Assembly: GCF_001545035.1 (NCBI RefSeq)
Contig: NZ_FCOJ02000008.1
Span: 62,001-126,000, forward strand
Length of the DNA: 64,000 nt
Direction of reading: 5' to 3'
Source of the DNA: Caballeronia glebae
GTDB taxonomy: Bacteria; Pseudomonadota; Gammaproteobacteria; Burkholderiales; Burkholderiaceae
Shown here one piece after another: positions 1 to 9,008 of this stretch. The position numbers and the translations under genes are program-made. Every line of letters starts with the position of its first letter. Within the stretch, counting starts at the first letter, position 1. The notes under the pieces were generated by a model that saw only the letters and a program-made list of their open reading frames with translations, was not told the DNA's origin and did not search any database.

Positions 1-1208
1 TGAAGACCGTGTACCGGCGCGGGCTCGCGCTGCGTTATGGCCGCACGATGCAATGCATCGCGGGCATTCACTACAACTATTCGCTCGATGAAAACGTATG
101 GCGCGCGTGGCAGGCGCTCGACGCAACGAGCACGCTATCCGCGAAAGATTTCCAGTCCGAACGCTACTTCGCGCTCGTTCGCAATTTTCGTCGCACGAAC
201 TGGCTGCTGATGTATCTGTTCGGCGCGTCGCCGGCGTTGAACGGGCGCTTTGTCGTCGGCAAGACGCATCATCTGGAAACGCTCGACGCCGACACGTTTT
301 ATCTGCCGCACGCGACCAGCCTGCGCATGAGCGATCTCGGCTATACGAACAATCCCGCGCAGGCCGCGTTGCTGCCGAGCTACGACAATCTCGACGCCTA
401 TCTCGACGTGCTCGCCAAGGCCGTGAGCGAGCCGTATGCGCCCTATGAAGCCATCGGCACGCAACGCGACGGCGAATGGGTTCAGATCAACACGAACGTG
501 CTGCAGATCGAAAACGAGTTCTACTCGACCATCCGCCCGAAACGCGTCGCGCATTCGGGCGAGCGTCCGTTGCATGCGCTGGCGGAGCGCGGCGTGCAGT
601 ACATCGAAGTGCGCTGCCTCGACATCGATCCGTTCGCGCCGACGGGCATCTCGCTCGAAACCGCGCGCTTTCTCGACGCGTATCTGCTCTATTGCGCGCT
701 GGAAGACAGCCCGCTGCTGCCGCCCGACGCGAGCATCGAGGCGAACGGCAATTTCAGCACGGTGGCGAAGGAAGGGCGCAAGCCGGGTCTCACGCTGCAA
801 CGCGACGGCGCAAGCGTGCCGATGCAGCAATGGGCCGAAGCGCTCTTCGATGCAATCGAACCCGTCGCGAAGACGCTCGATGCGCTCAACGGCAACGAGG
901 ATCACACACGCGCGCTCGTGGCGCTGCGTCCGCGACTCGCCGATGCGTCGCTCACGCCGTCCGCGCGCGTGCTGCAGACGATGCGCGACAAGCGGCTAAG
1001 CTTCGACGAATTCGCGCTCGAACTCAGCGCGCGTCACGCGGAAGGCTTCCGCGCGCGTCCGCTTTCCGTCGCTGAAGAGCGCGCGATGGACGAACTCGCG
1101 GCAAAATCGCTGGTGGAACAGGCCGTCGTCGAAAGCAGCGACACCGAAACGTTCGACGCGTTCGTTGCGGCGTATCAGGACTACAAGCTGAATCCCGCGA
1201 ACGCGTAG
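1..1208 (+). CDS. gshA: Glutamate-cysteine ligase, 5' end cut off by the window
   Basis: Glutamate-cysteine ligase makes gamma-glutamylcysteine from glutamate, cysteine and ATP, the first step of glutathione synthesis in the cytosol. The frame is already open at base 3 and 402 codons remain before the TAG, so roughly the first fifth of a protein of about 520 residues is missing. The segments RYGRTMQ and IAGIHYNYS near the visible start, and ANGNFSTVAKEGRKPGL further on, are typical of the E. coli-type class I family. A GTG at base 9 could be mistaken for a start, but the family clearly continues upstream. A distantly related ligase of the YbdK type lies at 25808-26920. The family call is firm; the true start is outside the window. 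Confidence 0.9.
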   Translation, partial: KTVYRRGLALRYGRTMQCIAGIHYNYSLDENVWRAWQALDATSTLSAKDFQSERYFALVRNFRRTNWLLMYLFGASPALNGRFVVGKTHHLETLDADTFYLPHATSLRMSDLGYTNNPAQAALLPSYDNLDAYLDVLAKAVSEPYAPYEAIGTQRDGEWVQINTNVLQIENEFYSTIRPKRVAHSGERPLHALAERGVQYIEVRCLDIDPFAPTGISLETARFLDAYLLYCALEDSPLLPPDASIEANGNFSTVAKEGRKPGLTLQRDGASVPMQQWAEALFDAIEPVAKTLDALNGNEDHTRALVALRPRLADASLTPSARVLQTMRDKRLSFDEFALELSARHAEGFRARPLSVAEERAMDELAAKSLVEQAVVESSDTETFDAFVAAYQDYKLNPANA

Positions 1209-1238
1209 TGCTCGTTCCATCGCGTTGAGCAGTTTTTT
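1209..1238 (+). terminator. Weak terminator-like hairpin after gshA
   Basis: TGCTC at 1209-1213 can pair with GAGCA at 1227-1231 and is followed by GTTTTTT. The stem is only five pairs, so this is a weak candidate despite the T-run and its place directly after the gshA stop. Confidence 0.3.
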
Positions 1239-1361
1239 CCGCATGGGCGCCCCTTCCCTTCGGCAATGTTTGCCGGCTTATGCAACAGAGGGAAACGCGT
1301 CATCACGTCATCCGATTTGACGGGTCAAAATATGGCCGACTTTTCGACGATCGGGGGAGCA

Positions 1362-1907
1362 ATGAAAAAGAAGTTCTTCGCCGCCGCCGCGCTGGGGGCT
1401 GTGTCGCTCGCGCTGCTGAGCGGCTGCGCGCAGGACCAGGTCAGCAGCACGACGATGGAGCAGGCCACGCAACCGCTCACGTGCATGAGCCGCACCGAAT
1501 GCGACGCTTGGTGGGCGCGCGCCCAGGTCTGGGTGACGAACCATTCCGAGTACAAGTTGCAGACCGTCACCGATTCGATCATCCAGACGGCGGGCCCGTC
1601 GAGCGGCAAGCGCGCGCTCGCGTATCAGATCACCAAGACGCCGACCAACGAAGGCACCGCGACGATCGGTTTCGCCGCGCACTGCGACAACCCGCTCGGC
1701 TGCCAGCCCAATCCCTGGCAGGCGGGCGCCGACTTCAAGCAGTTCATCAAGAACGGCCCGGGACTGCGCAGGACCGAGACGCCGCAAGCCACGCAGCAGG
1801 CCGCGCCTGCGCCGGGCGGCGTGCAGGTCAGCCCGCTGGATCAACCGGTCCCGCTCAATCTGGAAAACCAGCCGGGCCAGTCGCTCACGCCGGTCACGCC
1901 TCAATAG
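1362..1907 (+). CDS. Small secreted lipoprotein of unknown function
   Basis: A 181-residue protein starting MKKKFF with a hydrophobic stretch that ends in the lipobox LLSGC, so Cys22 should be lipidated and the protein anchored in the envelope. The ATG at 1362 was chosen over an upstream in-frame start at 1266 because it puts the signal peptide at the N-terminus and has GGGGGAG just upstream. The mature part has paired cysteines (TCMSRTEC and HCDNPLGC), a tryptophan-rich CDAWWARAQVW segment, and a Pro/Gln-rich tail that is probably disordered. I do not recognise a named family. The stop lies one base from the stop of the convergent efflux gene. Confidence 0.75.
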   Translation: MKKKFFAAAALGAVSLALLSGCAQDQVSSTTMEQATQPLTCMSRTECDAWWARAQVWVTNHSEYKLQTVTDSIIQTAGPSSGKRALAYQITKTPTNEGTATIGFAAHCDNPLGCQPNPWQAGADFKQFIKNGPGLRRTETPQATQQAAPAPGGVQVSPLDQPVPLNLENQPGQSLTPVTPQ

Positions 1908-1908
1908 T

Positions 1909-3471
1909 TCAGTGTCCCATCGAGGCTGACGCGCCCTTTCTCGGCCGCGTCAGCCAGACCATCGCGGCCAGCACGAGAAACGCATAGAACGAAATGCGGA
2001 AGAAGTCGTTGGTCGACATCATGTACGCCTGCGCCGACACCACGCGATCCAGTTGCGCCGTCAGCGCCTGGCCCGACAATCCGAGTCCCGAAAGCAGATC
2101 CGAATACGCGCTCGTGCCGGCCGAATAAGGCGTGACCGATTCGGCGAGACGCGCGTGATGCCGGATCATGTCGTTTTCCCAGAACGTCGTGCTGACCGCC
2201 GTGCCGATCGCGCCCGAAAGCGTCCGCAGAAAGTTCGACAGACCGGCCGCGCCCGCGAGCCTTTCGTCGGAAACGCTGGAGAGCGTGATCGTCGTCATTG
2301 GCACGAAGAAGCATGCGACGCCGATGCCCTGAATCAATCGCGGATAGATGATCTGATGGAACGGCGTATCGAGCGTGAAGGTCGAGTTCCAGTGCGAGAC
2401 GAACGCGAACGTGATGAACGCGAAGCTCGCGACCACGCGCAAATTGAGCCGATGCATGTTCTGCCCGATGAGCGGCGAGAGCACGAGCGCGAGAATCCCA
2501 ACCGGCGCGGTGGCGAGACCGGCGAGCCACGGCGTATAGCCGAGCACGGTCTGCAGCCACAACGGCAGCACCACGACCGAGCCGAAAAACGCGAGAAAGC
2601 CGAGCGACGTGATGAGCACGCCCATCGCGAAATTGCGGTCGCGAAAGAGCGAGAGATCGATCACCGGCTCCTTTTCGGTCAGTTCCCACGCGAACATGAA
2701 CGCGAGCGACACCACCGACACGACTGCCAGTGTCACGATGAAATTCGAGCTGAACCAGTCGTGGTCCTTGCCGAGGTCGAGCATCATCTGCAGGCTCGCG
2801 ACGCCGATCACGAGCAGCGCGAGCCCGACGCCGTCGATGCGCTGCTGCGTCGTCTTCGTCTCGTGGCCGCGCAGCAGGAAGTACGCGATGGCCGCCGAAA
2901 ACACGCCGATCGGCACGTTGATATAGAAGATCCACGGCCACGTGTAGTTGTCGGTGATATAGCCGCCCATCACCGGGCCGAAAATCGGCGCGACGATCAC
3001 GGTCATCGCCCAGAGGCCGAGCGCGAGGCCGCGCTTTTCGGGCGGATAACTGCGCATGAGGATGGTTTGCGACAGCGGAACCATCGGGCCGGAGACGAGG
3101 CCTTGCAGCAGCCGGAACGCGATCAGCGACTCGAAGTTGTGAGCCAGCCCGCACAGCGCCGAAGCGATCGAAAACAGCAGCACGGAGATCGTGAAGAGCT
3201 TGACCTCGCCGACGCGCCGAGCGAGCCAGCCGGTCAACGGCACCGCGATGGCCGAGGCCACCGAGTACGACGAGATGACCCACGTTCCCTCGCTCGTCGC
3301 CACGCCGAGATTGCCGGAGATGGTCGGCACCGCGACGTTGGCGATCGACGTGTCGAGCACTTCCATGAAAGTGCCGAGCGCGAGGCCCATCGTCAGCAGG
3401 GCGAGGATGCCGCCTGCGAGCGGCACGGGCGCGGGCGGCTTGGCGGGCGTGCCCGCGGCGGATGGTGACAT
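1909..3471 (-). CDS. DHA2-family (EmrB/QacA type) multidrug efflux MFS transporter
   Basis: A 520-residue inner-membrane protein with the length and hydrophobic pattern of the 14-helix DHA2 branch of the major facilitator superfamily, which exports drugs using proton motive force. It begins in a short Pro/Ala-rich stretch, then the first helix (GGILALLTMGLALGTF), followed by EVLDTSIANVAVPTI, the characteristic motif of this branch, and GWLARRVGEVKLF, the helix 2-3 loop motif. EmrB proteins normally work with an EmrA (HlyD-type) adaptor and an outer-membrane factor. An outer-membrane factor gene lies at 4791, but no adaptor gene is present nearby. The MarR-type gene upstream on the same strand (gap of 120 bases) is the likely regulator. 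Substrate unknown. Confidence 0.88.
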   Translation of the reverse strand: MSPSAAGTPAKPPAPVPLAGGILALLTMGLALGTFMEVLDTSIANVAVPTISGNLGVATSEGTWVISSYSVASAIAVPLTGWLARRVGEVKLFTISVLLFSIASALCGLAHNFESLIAFRLLQGLVSGPMVPLSQTILMRSYPPEKRGLALGLWAMTVIVAPIFGPVMGGYITDNYTWPWIFYINVPIGVFSAAIAYFLLRGHETKTTQQRIDGVGLALLVIGVASLQMMLDLGKDHDWFSSNFIVTLAVVSVVSLAFMFAWELTEKEPVIDLSLFRDRNFAMGVLITSLGFLAFFGSVVVLPLWLQTVLGYTPWLAGLATAPVGILALVLSPLIGQNMHRLNLRVVASFAFITFAFVSHWNSTFTLDTPFHQIIYPRLIQGIGVACFFVPMTTITLSSVSDERLAGAAGLSNFLRTLSGAIGTAVSTTFWENDMIRHHARLAESVTPYSAGTSAYSDLLSGLGLSGQALTAQLDRVVSAQAYMMSTNDFFRISFYAFLVLAAMVWLTRPRKGASASMGH

Positions 3472-3591
3472 CGTCGGTTCTCCGGCGTGCGGGCGGTCGA
3501 AACGCGCATCCCACGCAATCTATTTCTTGTCGAGGCATTCTCTGCCCAGACAGTGAAACGGGCGCAGGGAATGCGGGTTTAACCCGATAAA

Positions 3592-4092
3592 TCAGGGTAA
3601 GTCGTCATCCAGCAGACATGGCGCGCAATCTCCCATCGGCGTATTGCCGACGATCCGCGCGAGCATCGCGATCAGCAAATCCAGCTCCGCGCGGTTGAAA
3701 CCGCGCAACTGCTCGTTGAGCACGGCCGCGCCGATCATCGGCAAACGCGCCGCCGCGTCACGGCCGCGCTCGGTCAGGCTCAGGTCGACGATTCTCCGGT
3801 CCACTTCGCTGCGCGCCCGGCTGACGAATCCCTTCTTTTCGAGCCGGTCGAGCATGCGCGTCATCGAGCCGCTGTCGTACGAAAGCTCGCGCGACAGTTC
3901 GAGCGGCGTGCGCGCCCGTCCCGACGCAAGCAGCAGGATCACGCCGATTTGCGGCGACGTGAGATCGAGCGGCTTCAACGCCTGATCGGTTCGCATGACG
4001 AGCACGTTGCGCGCCTTCGCGAGGTAGTAGCCAAGACTCGTTTCGAGCTGAATCGTGGCGGGATCGTAAAGCGGTTCGCTATTCATCGACAT
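3592..4092 (-). CDS. MarR-family transcriptional regulator of the efflux locus
   Basis: A 166-residue winged-helix regulator. The central segment LTSPQIGVILLLASGRARTPLELSR followed by MTRMLDRLEKKGFVSR and RRIVDLSLTERG is the MarR DNA-binding domain and wing; the motifs lie around residues 40-115. MarR proteins usually repress a neighbouring efflux operon and release DNA when they bind a phenolic or drug ligand. Here the gene precedes the DHA2 transporter on the minus strand and is divergent from a promoter at 4175-4203 that carries an inverted repeat, so it plausibly controls both arms. A second in-frame ATG six bases into the gene could also be the start. Confidence 0.85.
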   Translation of the reverse strand: MSMNSEPLYDPATIQLETSLGYYLAKARNVLVMRTDQALKPLDLTSPQIGVILLLASGRARTPLELSRELSYDSGSMTRMLDRLEKKGFVSRARSEVDRRIVDLSLTERGRDAAARLPMIGAAVLNEQLRGFNRAELDLLIAMLARIVGNTPMGDCAPCLLDDDLP

Positions 4093-4174
4093 CGATCAAA
4101 CGGCTGATGCAGGGTTGCGACACGACGCCACGTCTCCATAAGACAACAGTTGCGAAAAAGCAATCAGCAGTATC

Positions 4175-4203
4175 TTGAAAAGTAGTTGCACAGTCAATAT
4201 TAT
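4175..4203 (+). promoter_or_regulatory. Sigma-70-like promoter of the small membrane protein and outer-membrane factor
   Basis: TTGAAA at 4175-4180 and TATTAT at 4198-4203 are separated by 17 bases, a near-consensus sigma-70 layout. It sits in an AT-rich stretch between the divergent marR gene and the plus-strand gene at 4294. It has not been tested; the call rests on spacing and sequence only. Confidence 0.5.
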
Positions 4204-4213
4204 TCTATGCAAC
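4185..4213. promoter_or_regulatory. Possible MarR operator
   Basis: GTTGCA at 4185-4190 and TGCAAC at 4208-4213 form an inverted repeat that overlaps the -10 region of the candidate promoter at 4175-4203. The position in the marR divergent region fits a repressor site, but the arms are only six bases long. Confidence 0.35.
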
Positions 4214-4293
4214 GAGTTACGCGCTTCATGCGCCGCCCGAGACCATGTTCTGACCGCCAGCCGTCGCTCGCCGACGCCCGAAGGACCTTTCCG

Positions 4294-4578
4294 ATGACCC
4301 GCTTTGTTCGTACCGCCCGCCGACGCTTCGGCCCCATCAGCAGCCTGATCGCCAACGCCTCCCGTCACTTCGTTCCGCCGAAGTTGAGTTCGTGGAAACT
4401 CGCGTTGTACCTGATCGTGTTCCTGCTGCCGGGCGGATCGTTCGTGGTGCTGGGCATGGGATGGTTCGAGAACCGGCAGCGGCGCAAGACGGCGTCCGCG
4501 CCCGCGAAAGCGCAGACTCGGCCATTGCTCGCCGCGCCGTGCTCGCCGTGTCCCGGCGGCGGCGCCAGCGGCGCGTGA
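4294..4578 (+). CDS. Small single-span membrane protein, unknown function
   Basis: A 94-residue protein starting at an ATG preceded by AAGGACC at a good distance, which is why this start was preferred to one at 4186. The first 40 residues are basic. One strong hydrophobic segment follows (KLALYLIVFLLPGGSFVVLGMGW), then a basic ENRQRRK stretch and a Pro/Ala/Cys-rich tail. This suggests an inner-membrane protein with one helix, or a hairpin broken at the PGG. No family is recognised. It lies between the MarR-type regulator and the outer-membrane factor and probably shares the promoter at 4175. The longer minus-strand open frame over the same bases has no hydrophobic logic and was not called. 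Confidence 0.55.
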   Translation: MTRFVRTARRRFGPISSLIANASRHFVPPKLSSWKLALYLIVFLLPGGSFVVLGMGWFENRQRRKTASAPAKAQTRPLLAAPCSPCPGGGASGA

Positions 4579-4790
4579 GTCTGGTGCGTGAGTCTGGCGC
4601 ATGAGTCTCACCGTAACGCGTCGTAACCGATTCCTCCCGCCGCGTAACACCCGCCTTACGGCGAACCCGTTACGCTAACGTCTGCCTGACGGGCGCGTAT
4701 CGCATGCGCCCGTCGCGTTCCGTTACCATTTCGGCTTGCCGCGTCCGTCATATCGAACGACGCGTCGCCGACAGGAATTTCGACAAGCAG

Positions 4791-6332
4791 ATGCCGTATC
4801 GCCCCGCCTTTTCCGCTCCCGCCGTCGCGCGCCTGACTACGACGGCGCTCGCCGCCACGCTCGCGATGTTCATCGCCGGTTGTGTGGTCGGGCCCGATTA
4901 TCAGCGCCCCACGACGACGATCCCCGCCAGTTACAAGGAAGCGCCCGAAGGCTGGAAAGTCGCTCAGCCCGCCGACCAGTCCGACCGCGGCACCTGGTGG
5001 ACCATCTATCAGGACGAGCGCCTCGACGATCTCGAAGGGCGCCTGAATCAATCGAACCAGACCATCGCGCAGTACGCAGCGGCATACCGACAGGCGCGCG
5101 CGCTCGTCGGCGAGGCGCGCGCGGCGTATTTCCCGATCATCGGCGCATCGGCGTCGGGATCGCGTTCGGGAACGGGCGCGGGCAATCGGTCGACCAGCAG
5201 TTCCAGCTTCGGCCAGCAAGGTTCGGTCAATAACCAGTTGAGTCTGGCGCTCGACGCATCGTGGGAACCGGACTTGTGGGGCAGCGTGTCGCGCACGGTC
5301 GCCGCGCAGAAAGCCGGTCAGCAGGGCGCCGCCGCCGATCTCGCCAACGCGCGCCTGTCCGCGCAGGCCACGCTCGCGCAAACCTATTTCCAGTTGCGCT
5401 CGCTCGACGCGCAGCAAAGGCTCCTCGACGAAACCGTCGCGGCCTACGAGCAGTCGCTCAAGCTCACGCAGAATCAGTACGCGCAGGGCATCGTCGCGCG
5501 TTCGGACGTGATCCAGGCGCAGACGCAGTTGCAATCGGCGCAGGCGTCCGCAATCGACAACGGCGTCGCGCGGGCGCAGTTCGAGCACGCGATCGCGGTG
5601 CTCGTCGGCGAGCCGGCTTCCACGTTCTCGATTCCGCCCGTTCCGCTCGACGCGACGCCGCCCACCGTGCCCGTGCAGATGCCATCCGCGATGCTCGAAC
5701 GCCGGCCGGACGTCGCGTCGGCGGAGCGCAAGGCGGCGGCGGCGAACGAGCAGATCGGCATCGAGATGGCCGCGTATTTCCCGACGCTCACGCTCTCGGC
5801 GCAGGGCGGTTTCGAAAGCTCCGTGCTGTCGCAATTGCTGCGCGCGCCGTCGCGTTTCTGGACGCTCGGACCGGACATCGCCGCGACCATCTTCGACGGC
5901 GGCCTGCGTTCCGCGCGCACCGAAGCCGCGCGCGCGACTTACGATCAAAACGTCGCCACCTATCGGCAGACGGTGCTCACCGCGTTCCAGGACGTCGAAG
6001 ACAATCTCGCGTCGCTGCGCATTCTGGAAAAGGAAATCGTCGTGCAGCAGCAGGCCGTCGAATCGGCGCAGCAAGCGCTCGCGATCATCAACAATCAATA
6101 CAAGGCGGGAACGGTCGCGTATATCAGCGTGCTGGCCGCGCAGACCACCGCGTTCATCGCGCAGCAGAAGCTCGCGAACATCGCGGGGCAGCGGATGGTT
6201 TCGTCGGTCGGACTCGTGAAGGCGCTCGGCGGCGGCTGGGATGTCGCGCAGATGGATCGCGAGACGGGCGCGGTGCAAGCGCCCGCCGCGGCTGCGTCCG
6301 CCGCGAGCGCCACGCAAACCGCCAATCGCTGA
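4791..6332 (+). CDS. NodT/OprM-family outer-membrane efflux lipoprotein
   Basis: A 513-residue TolC-like outer-membrane channel of the NodT lipoprotein group, which forms the exit duct of tripartite pumps. The start at 4791 places a signal peptide ending FIAGC at the N-terminus with lipidation at Cys31, followed by VVGPDYQRP, the usual opening of this family. Two outer-membrane-efflux repeats follow; the landmarks are LERRPDVASAERK near the middle and FQDVEDNLASLR in the second repeat. Downstream it converges with gspN with a gap of 17 bases. It is the likely partner of the DHA2 pump at 1909-3471, but the periplasmic adaptor is not encoded here. Confidence 0.88.
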   Translation: MPYRPAFSAPAVARLTTTALAATLAMFIAGCVVGPDYQRPTTTIPASYKEAPEGWKVAQPADQSDRGTWWTIYQDERLDDLEGRLNQSNQTIAQYAAAYRQARALVGEARAAYFPIIGASASGSRSGTGAGNRSTSSSSFGQQGSVNNQLSLALDASWEPDLWGSVSRTVAAQKAGQQGAAADLANARLSAQATLAQTYFQLRSLDAQQRLLDETVAAYEQSLKLTQNQYAQGIVARSDVIQAQTQLQSAQASAIDNGVARAQFEHAIAVLVGEPASTFSIPPVPLDATPPTVPVQMPSAMLERRPDVASAERKAAAANEQIGIEMAAYFPTLTLSAQGGFESSVLSQLLRAPSRFWTLGPDIAATIFDGGLRSARTEAARATYDQNVATYRQTVLTAFQDVEDNLASLRILEKEIVVQQQAVESAQQALAIINNQYKAGTVAYISVLAAQTTAFIAQQKLANIAGQRMVSSVGLVKALGGGWDVAQMDRETGAVQAPAAAASAASATQTANR

Positions 6333-6349
6333 TCCTTAGTACTTAACGG

Positions 6350-7129
6350 TCAGCGCATGAAGGTCAGCGCGACCGTATCCGGATCGGTATGGCGGCCGAG
6401 CAGGTTGAGCAGACCCGCGAGGTTTTCCCGCTGATCCGGCGCGGCCGTGGCGGTGCCCTGGAACGACGTCGATTCCTGCGAGATCGCGCCATTGCCGGTG
6501 AGCATCAGCGGCCCTTTGCTGGTCGAAAGATCGATCGTCGCGGACGCGCCCTGCGCCTGCATCGCGACGCGATACGAGCCGAGCGGCTTTACGCGAGAGA
6601 CGCGCGAAGCCATGTCGTCGAGCGTGACGACCACTTGCCCATACGCATTGCGGTTCAGCAGGCGGAACTCCGTCCAGGAGAGCCGCACGCTGCCGTCGAA
6701 ATCGAGCGTATTGAACGGCGTGCCGAGTCCCGAGAGCAGCGTCGCGGGCACGGCGATCTGGCCCGCGGTGATCGTTGCGCCGCGCGTGGTGGCGTCGACG
6801 ATGACCGCATCGGGCATCGCCTCGGTCTGACGCATTGTCATGTGTACGCGGCCGGTGAAGAGCGGCAGGAAGGCCGTCGTCCATTCGATGCGCCCCGGCA
6901 GCAGCGTCGCGCCCGCGCCGTCGCTGCCCGCCGCGAGCATCAGCGTGGCCGAGCCGCTCCACAGCGATCCCGCCGGATCGACCAGGTTCACGTGGCCGCC
7001 CGTCGCCTTCGAGAACTGCGGCACGATCCACGCGGCGGGCATCATCGTGAGCAGCGTGCCGCCAATCGAAATCACGATCACGAAGAGCGCCGGCAACGCG
7101 AGCCGGAATCGTCGCGTCCAGTAACTCAT
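6350..7129 (-). CDS. gspN: Type II secretion system protein N
   Basis: A 259-residue bitopic inner-membrane protein: a basic start, one membrane span (LALPALFVIVISIGGTLL), then a periplasmic domain with the GspN-type sequence AGSLWSGSATL near residue 55. GspN is found in only some type II systems and is thought to help assemble or stabilise the apparatus; its exact role is not settled. The start ATG overlaps the gspM stop by four bases (ATGA), so translation is probably coupled. It is the last gene of the operon. Confidence 0.85.
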   Translation of the reverse strand: MSYWTRRFRLALPALFVIVISIGGTLLTMMPAAWIVPQFSKATGGHVNLVDPAGSLWSGSATLMLAAGSDGAGATLLPGRIEWTTAFLPLFTGRVHMTMRQTEAMPDAVIVDATTRGATITAGQIAVPATLLSGLGTPFNTLDFDGSVRLSWTEFRLLNRNAYGQVVVTLDDMASRVSRVKPLGSYRVAMQAQGASATIDLSTSKGPLMLTGNGAISQESTSFQGTATAAPDQRENLAGLLNLLGRHTDPDTVALTFMR

Positions 7130-7629
7130 TTCGCGCCGGCCGGTTGCAGCGATGCCGTCAGATCCACCTGGCCGTCCGGCTTCAGCGCCGTGACGTGCGC
7201 CTCCGATACCTGCACCTTGAACTGCTTGCGCGCGTCGTCGAGCCACGCCGTCCAGTTCGGGAACGATGCGTTCTTCAGCTGGATCTGCACGGCCGCGCCG
7301 ATCACCTGCACCTGCGTCGGCTGCATGCCGTTGTCGCCGAGCGACTTCGTGAGCGCATCGCGCAGCGCGGCGCCGGTCGGCATCACGCCTTCGGCGGCGG
7401 GCGCGAGCGAGCGCGCGTCGTTGGCCTGCGCGGTCATCGTCGCGAGCTGGCGCTGCATCGTCGGCAGCGTGTCGCGCAGCCGCGCGCGGCCTTCGTAGGC
7501 GGGCGCCCACAGCACGAGATACACGAGCAGGAGCCCGAGCGCGAAGCCGCCCCACATCAGAATGGTCTTCTCGCGCGGCGTGCGCGCTTCCCAGAATTCC
7601 GACAGGGAACGTCCGATTTCCGCTTTCAT
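7126..7629 (-). CDS. gspM: Type II secretion system inner-membrane platform protein M
   Basis: A 167-residue protein with a short cytoplasmic start (SEFWEARTPREKTIL), one membrane helix (GGFALGLLLVYLVLWAPAYEG) and a periplasmic ferredoxin-like domain, the standard GspM layout. It pairs with GspL in the inner-membrane platform. The ATG at 7629 overlaps the gspL stop by four bases and its own stop overlaps gspN the same way. A longer frame reading back into gspL has no support. Confidence 0.9.
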   Translation of the reverse strand: MKAEIGRSLSEFWEARTPREKTILMWGGFALGLLLVYLVLWAPAYEGRARLRDTLPTMQRQLATMTAQANDARSLAPAAEGVMPTGAALRDALTKSLGDNGMQPTQVQVIGAAVQIQLKNASFPNWTAWLDDARKQFKVQVSEAHVTALKPDGQVDLTASLQPAGAK

Positions 7630-8972
7630 TGGCCGCTCCTGATCATCCATTTGCCGGTGTTGGTGTCGATCGAACCGTTCAGGCCGTTCGCGGCGAGGCG
7701 CTTCGAAAGGTCGGGATCGACCTTCGTCTCCGGCTTGAAGGTCACTTCCAGATGACGCTCGCGATAATCGAGCCCGGCAACGCTGTTGACCGGCACGGGA
7801 CCGAGCGAGCGCGCGAGGCCGTCGGCGAGCGACAGGAAATCCGATGGCGACAGCTCGCCCGACGCCACGCGCAGGCGATCGAGATTGCGCGTCATCTGAT
7901 CGGGCGCATCGAGCACGACGGTCGTCTTCGGGAATGCGTTGAGCAGCAGCTCGGTTTCCTGCGCGGCGATCGCGTCGCGCTGACGCGCGAGTTGCAGCCA
8001 TTGCACGTTGATGCCGATGACCGATACGACGATCGACGCCGCCACCAGCGCGATCGGCACGCGCAGACGCCGCATCGTCGCGCGGTCGAGGCGCCACGGC
8101 TGCGCCGCGAATTCGAACTGGCACAAGTCGAAGCGGCACGCGAGCGCGTTGCGCGCGAGCGCCTCGAAGGTGATCGGATGCGCGCCGGCGACGGCGGCCG
8201 CGGCATTGCGCGACCCGGACAGGCGCGGTTCGTCGCCGGGAAGATCGGCGAGCGAATAGAGCGTCGCGGGATGATCGCCCGCGAGCGCGGCGAGAGTCGG
8301 CTCGATCGAATCGGCGGGCAGCGCGAGACCTTCGCCGAGCGCCGCGCGTTCGCCACGCGCAATCGCGATCTCGACACGTTGCACGCCGGACGCGGCGGGC
8401 GCGGACACGGTCATCTCGCCGATCAGCGCGGGCGCGGTCGACATGACGTGACCGAAGAGACCCACGATGAACGGCGTCGGCGGCGCTTCGGTTGCAATGC
8501 CTTCCCCGGCTTCATCGACGGGCGCGGCAGCCGGAACCGGCAGACAGCGCATCGCGGGAACGGCCTTCACGTTGCGATGCCCCGCGCCCGAAAACGCGCC
8601 GATCACGAAGCGAAACCAGCCGCGATCGATCACGGCGACGACGCGCTTGTCGTCGGCGAGCGCGACCGGATCGACGGCGATGTGGCACGTCTGCGGATCC
8701 TGAATCAGCTGATCCTCGACGACGTTCGGCAACGCCTGCCGCAGACGCGGCCCTTTGAGCGGCGGCAACGAGGCGGCGAGCAGAAGCGTGTCGCGCGCGG
8801 CGACGATCAGCACCGTCGCACTCGCGCGCGGCAACAGCCCGAGCGCCGCGCGGCCGACGCGTTGCGGCTCGCCGCGCTTGTCGAGCAGCAGAAACGGCAG
8901 ATCCGGCAGATACCACTCTTCCGAGCGCACCGCGGGATCGCGCGGCGGTAACAAAACGATCAGTGTGCTCAA
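7626..8972 (-). CDS. gspL: Type II secretion system inner-membrane platform protein L
   Basis: A 448-residue bitopic protein. The N-terminal 270 residues form the actin-like cytoplasmic domain that docks the GspE ATPase (it opens MSTLIVLLPPRDPAV). A single membrane helix near residues 305-325 (IALVAASIVVSVIGI) leads to the periplasmic domain that pairs with GspM. Position between gspK and gspM and the ATGA overlap with gspM support the call. The gap to gspK upstream is 36 bases. Confidence 0.88.
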   Translation of the reverse strand: MSTLIVLLPPRDPAVRSEEWYLPDLPFLLLDKRGEPQRVGRAALGLLPRASATVLIVAARDTLLLAASLPPLKGPRLRQALPNVVEDQLIQDPQTCHIAVDPVALADDKRVVAVIDRGWFRFVIGAFSGAGHRNVKAVPAMRCLPVPAAAPVDEAGEGIATEAPPTPFIVGLFGHVMSTAPALIGEMTVSAPAASGVQRVEIAIARGERAALGEGLALPADSIEPTLAALAGDHPATLYSLADLPGDEPRLSGSRNAAAAVAGAHPITFEALARNALACRFDLCQFEFAAQPWRLDRATMRRLRVPIALVAASIVVSVIGINVQWLQLARQRDAIAAQETELLLNAFPKTTVVLDAPDQMTRNLDRLRVASGELSPSDFLSLADGLARSLGPVPVNSVAGLDYRERHLEVTFKPETKVDPDLSKRLAANGLNGSIDTNTGKWMIRSGQ

Positions 8973-9008
8973 AGGCCACTTCCTCTCATCAAAAACAGCG
9001 CAGCGTTT

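Noticed and set aside
1901..3538. Long open frames overlapping the MFS gene in other frames on both strands
   Set aside because: GC-rich DNA opens long shadow frames; the products are Arg/Ala-rich without signal, helices or family motifs, while the MFS frame has 14 coherent membrane segments.
4096..4650. 184-codon minus-strand frame between marR and the outer-membrane factor
   Set aside because: No family motif, no ribosome site; the opposite strand has a small protein with a good ribosome site and a clear membrane segment.
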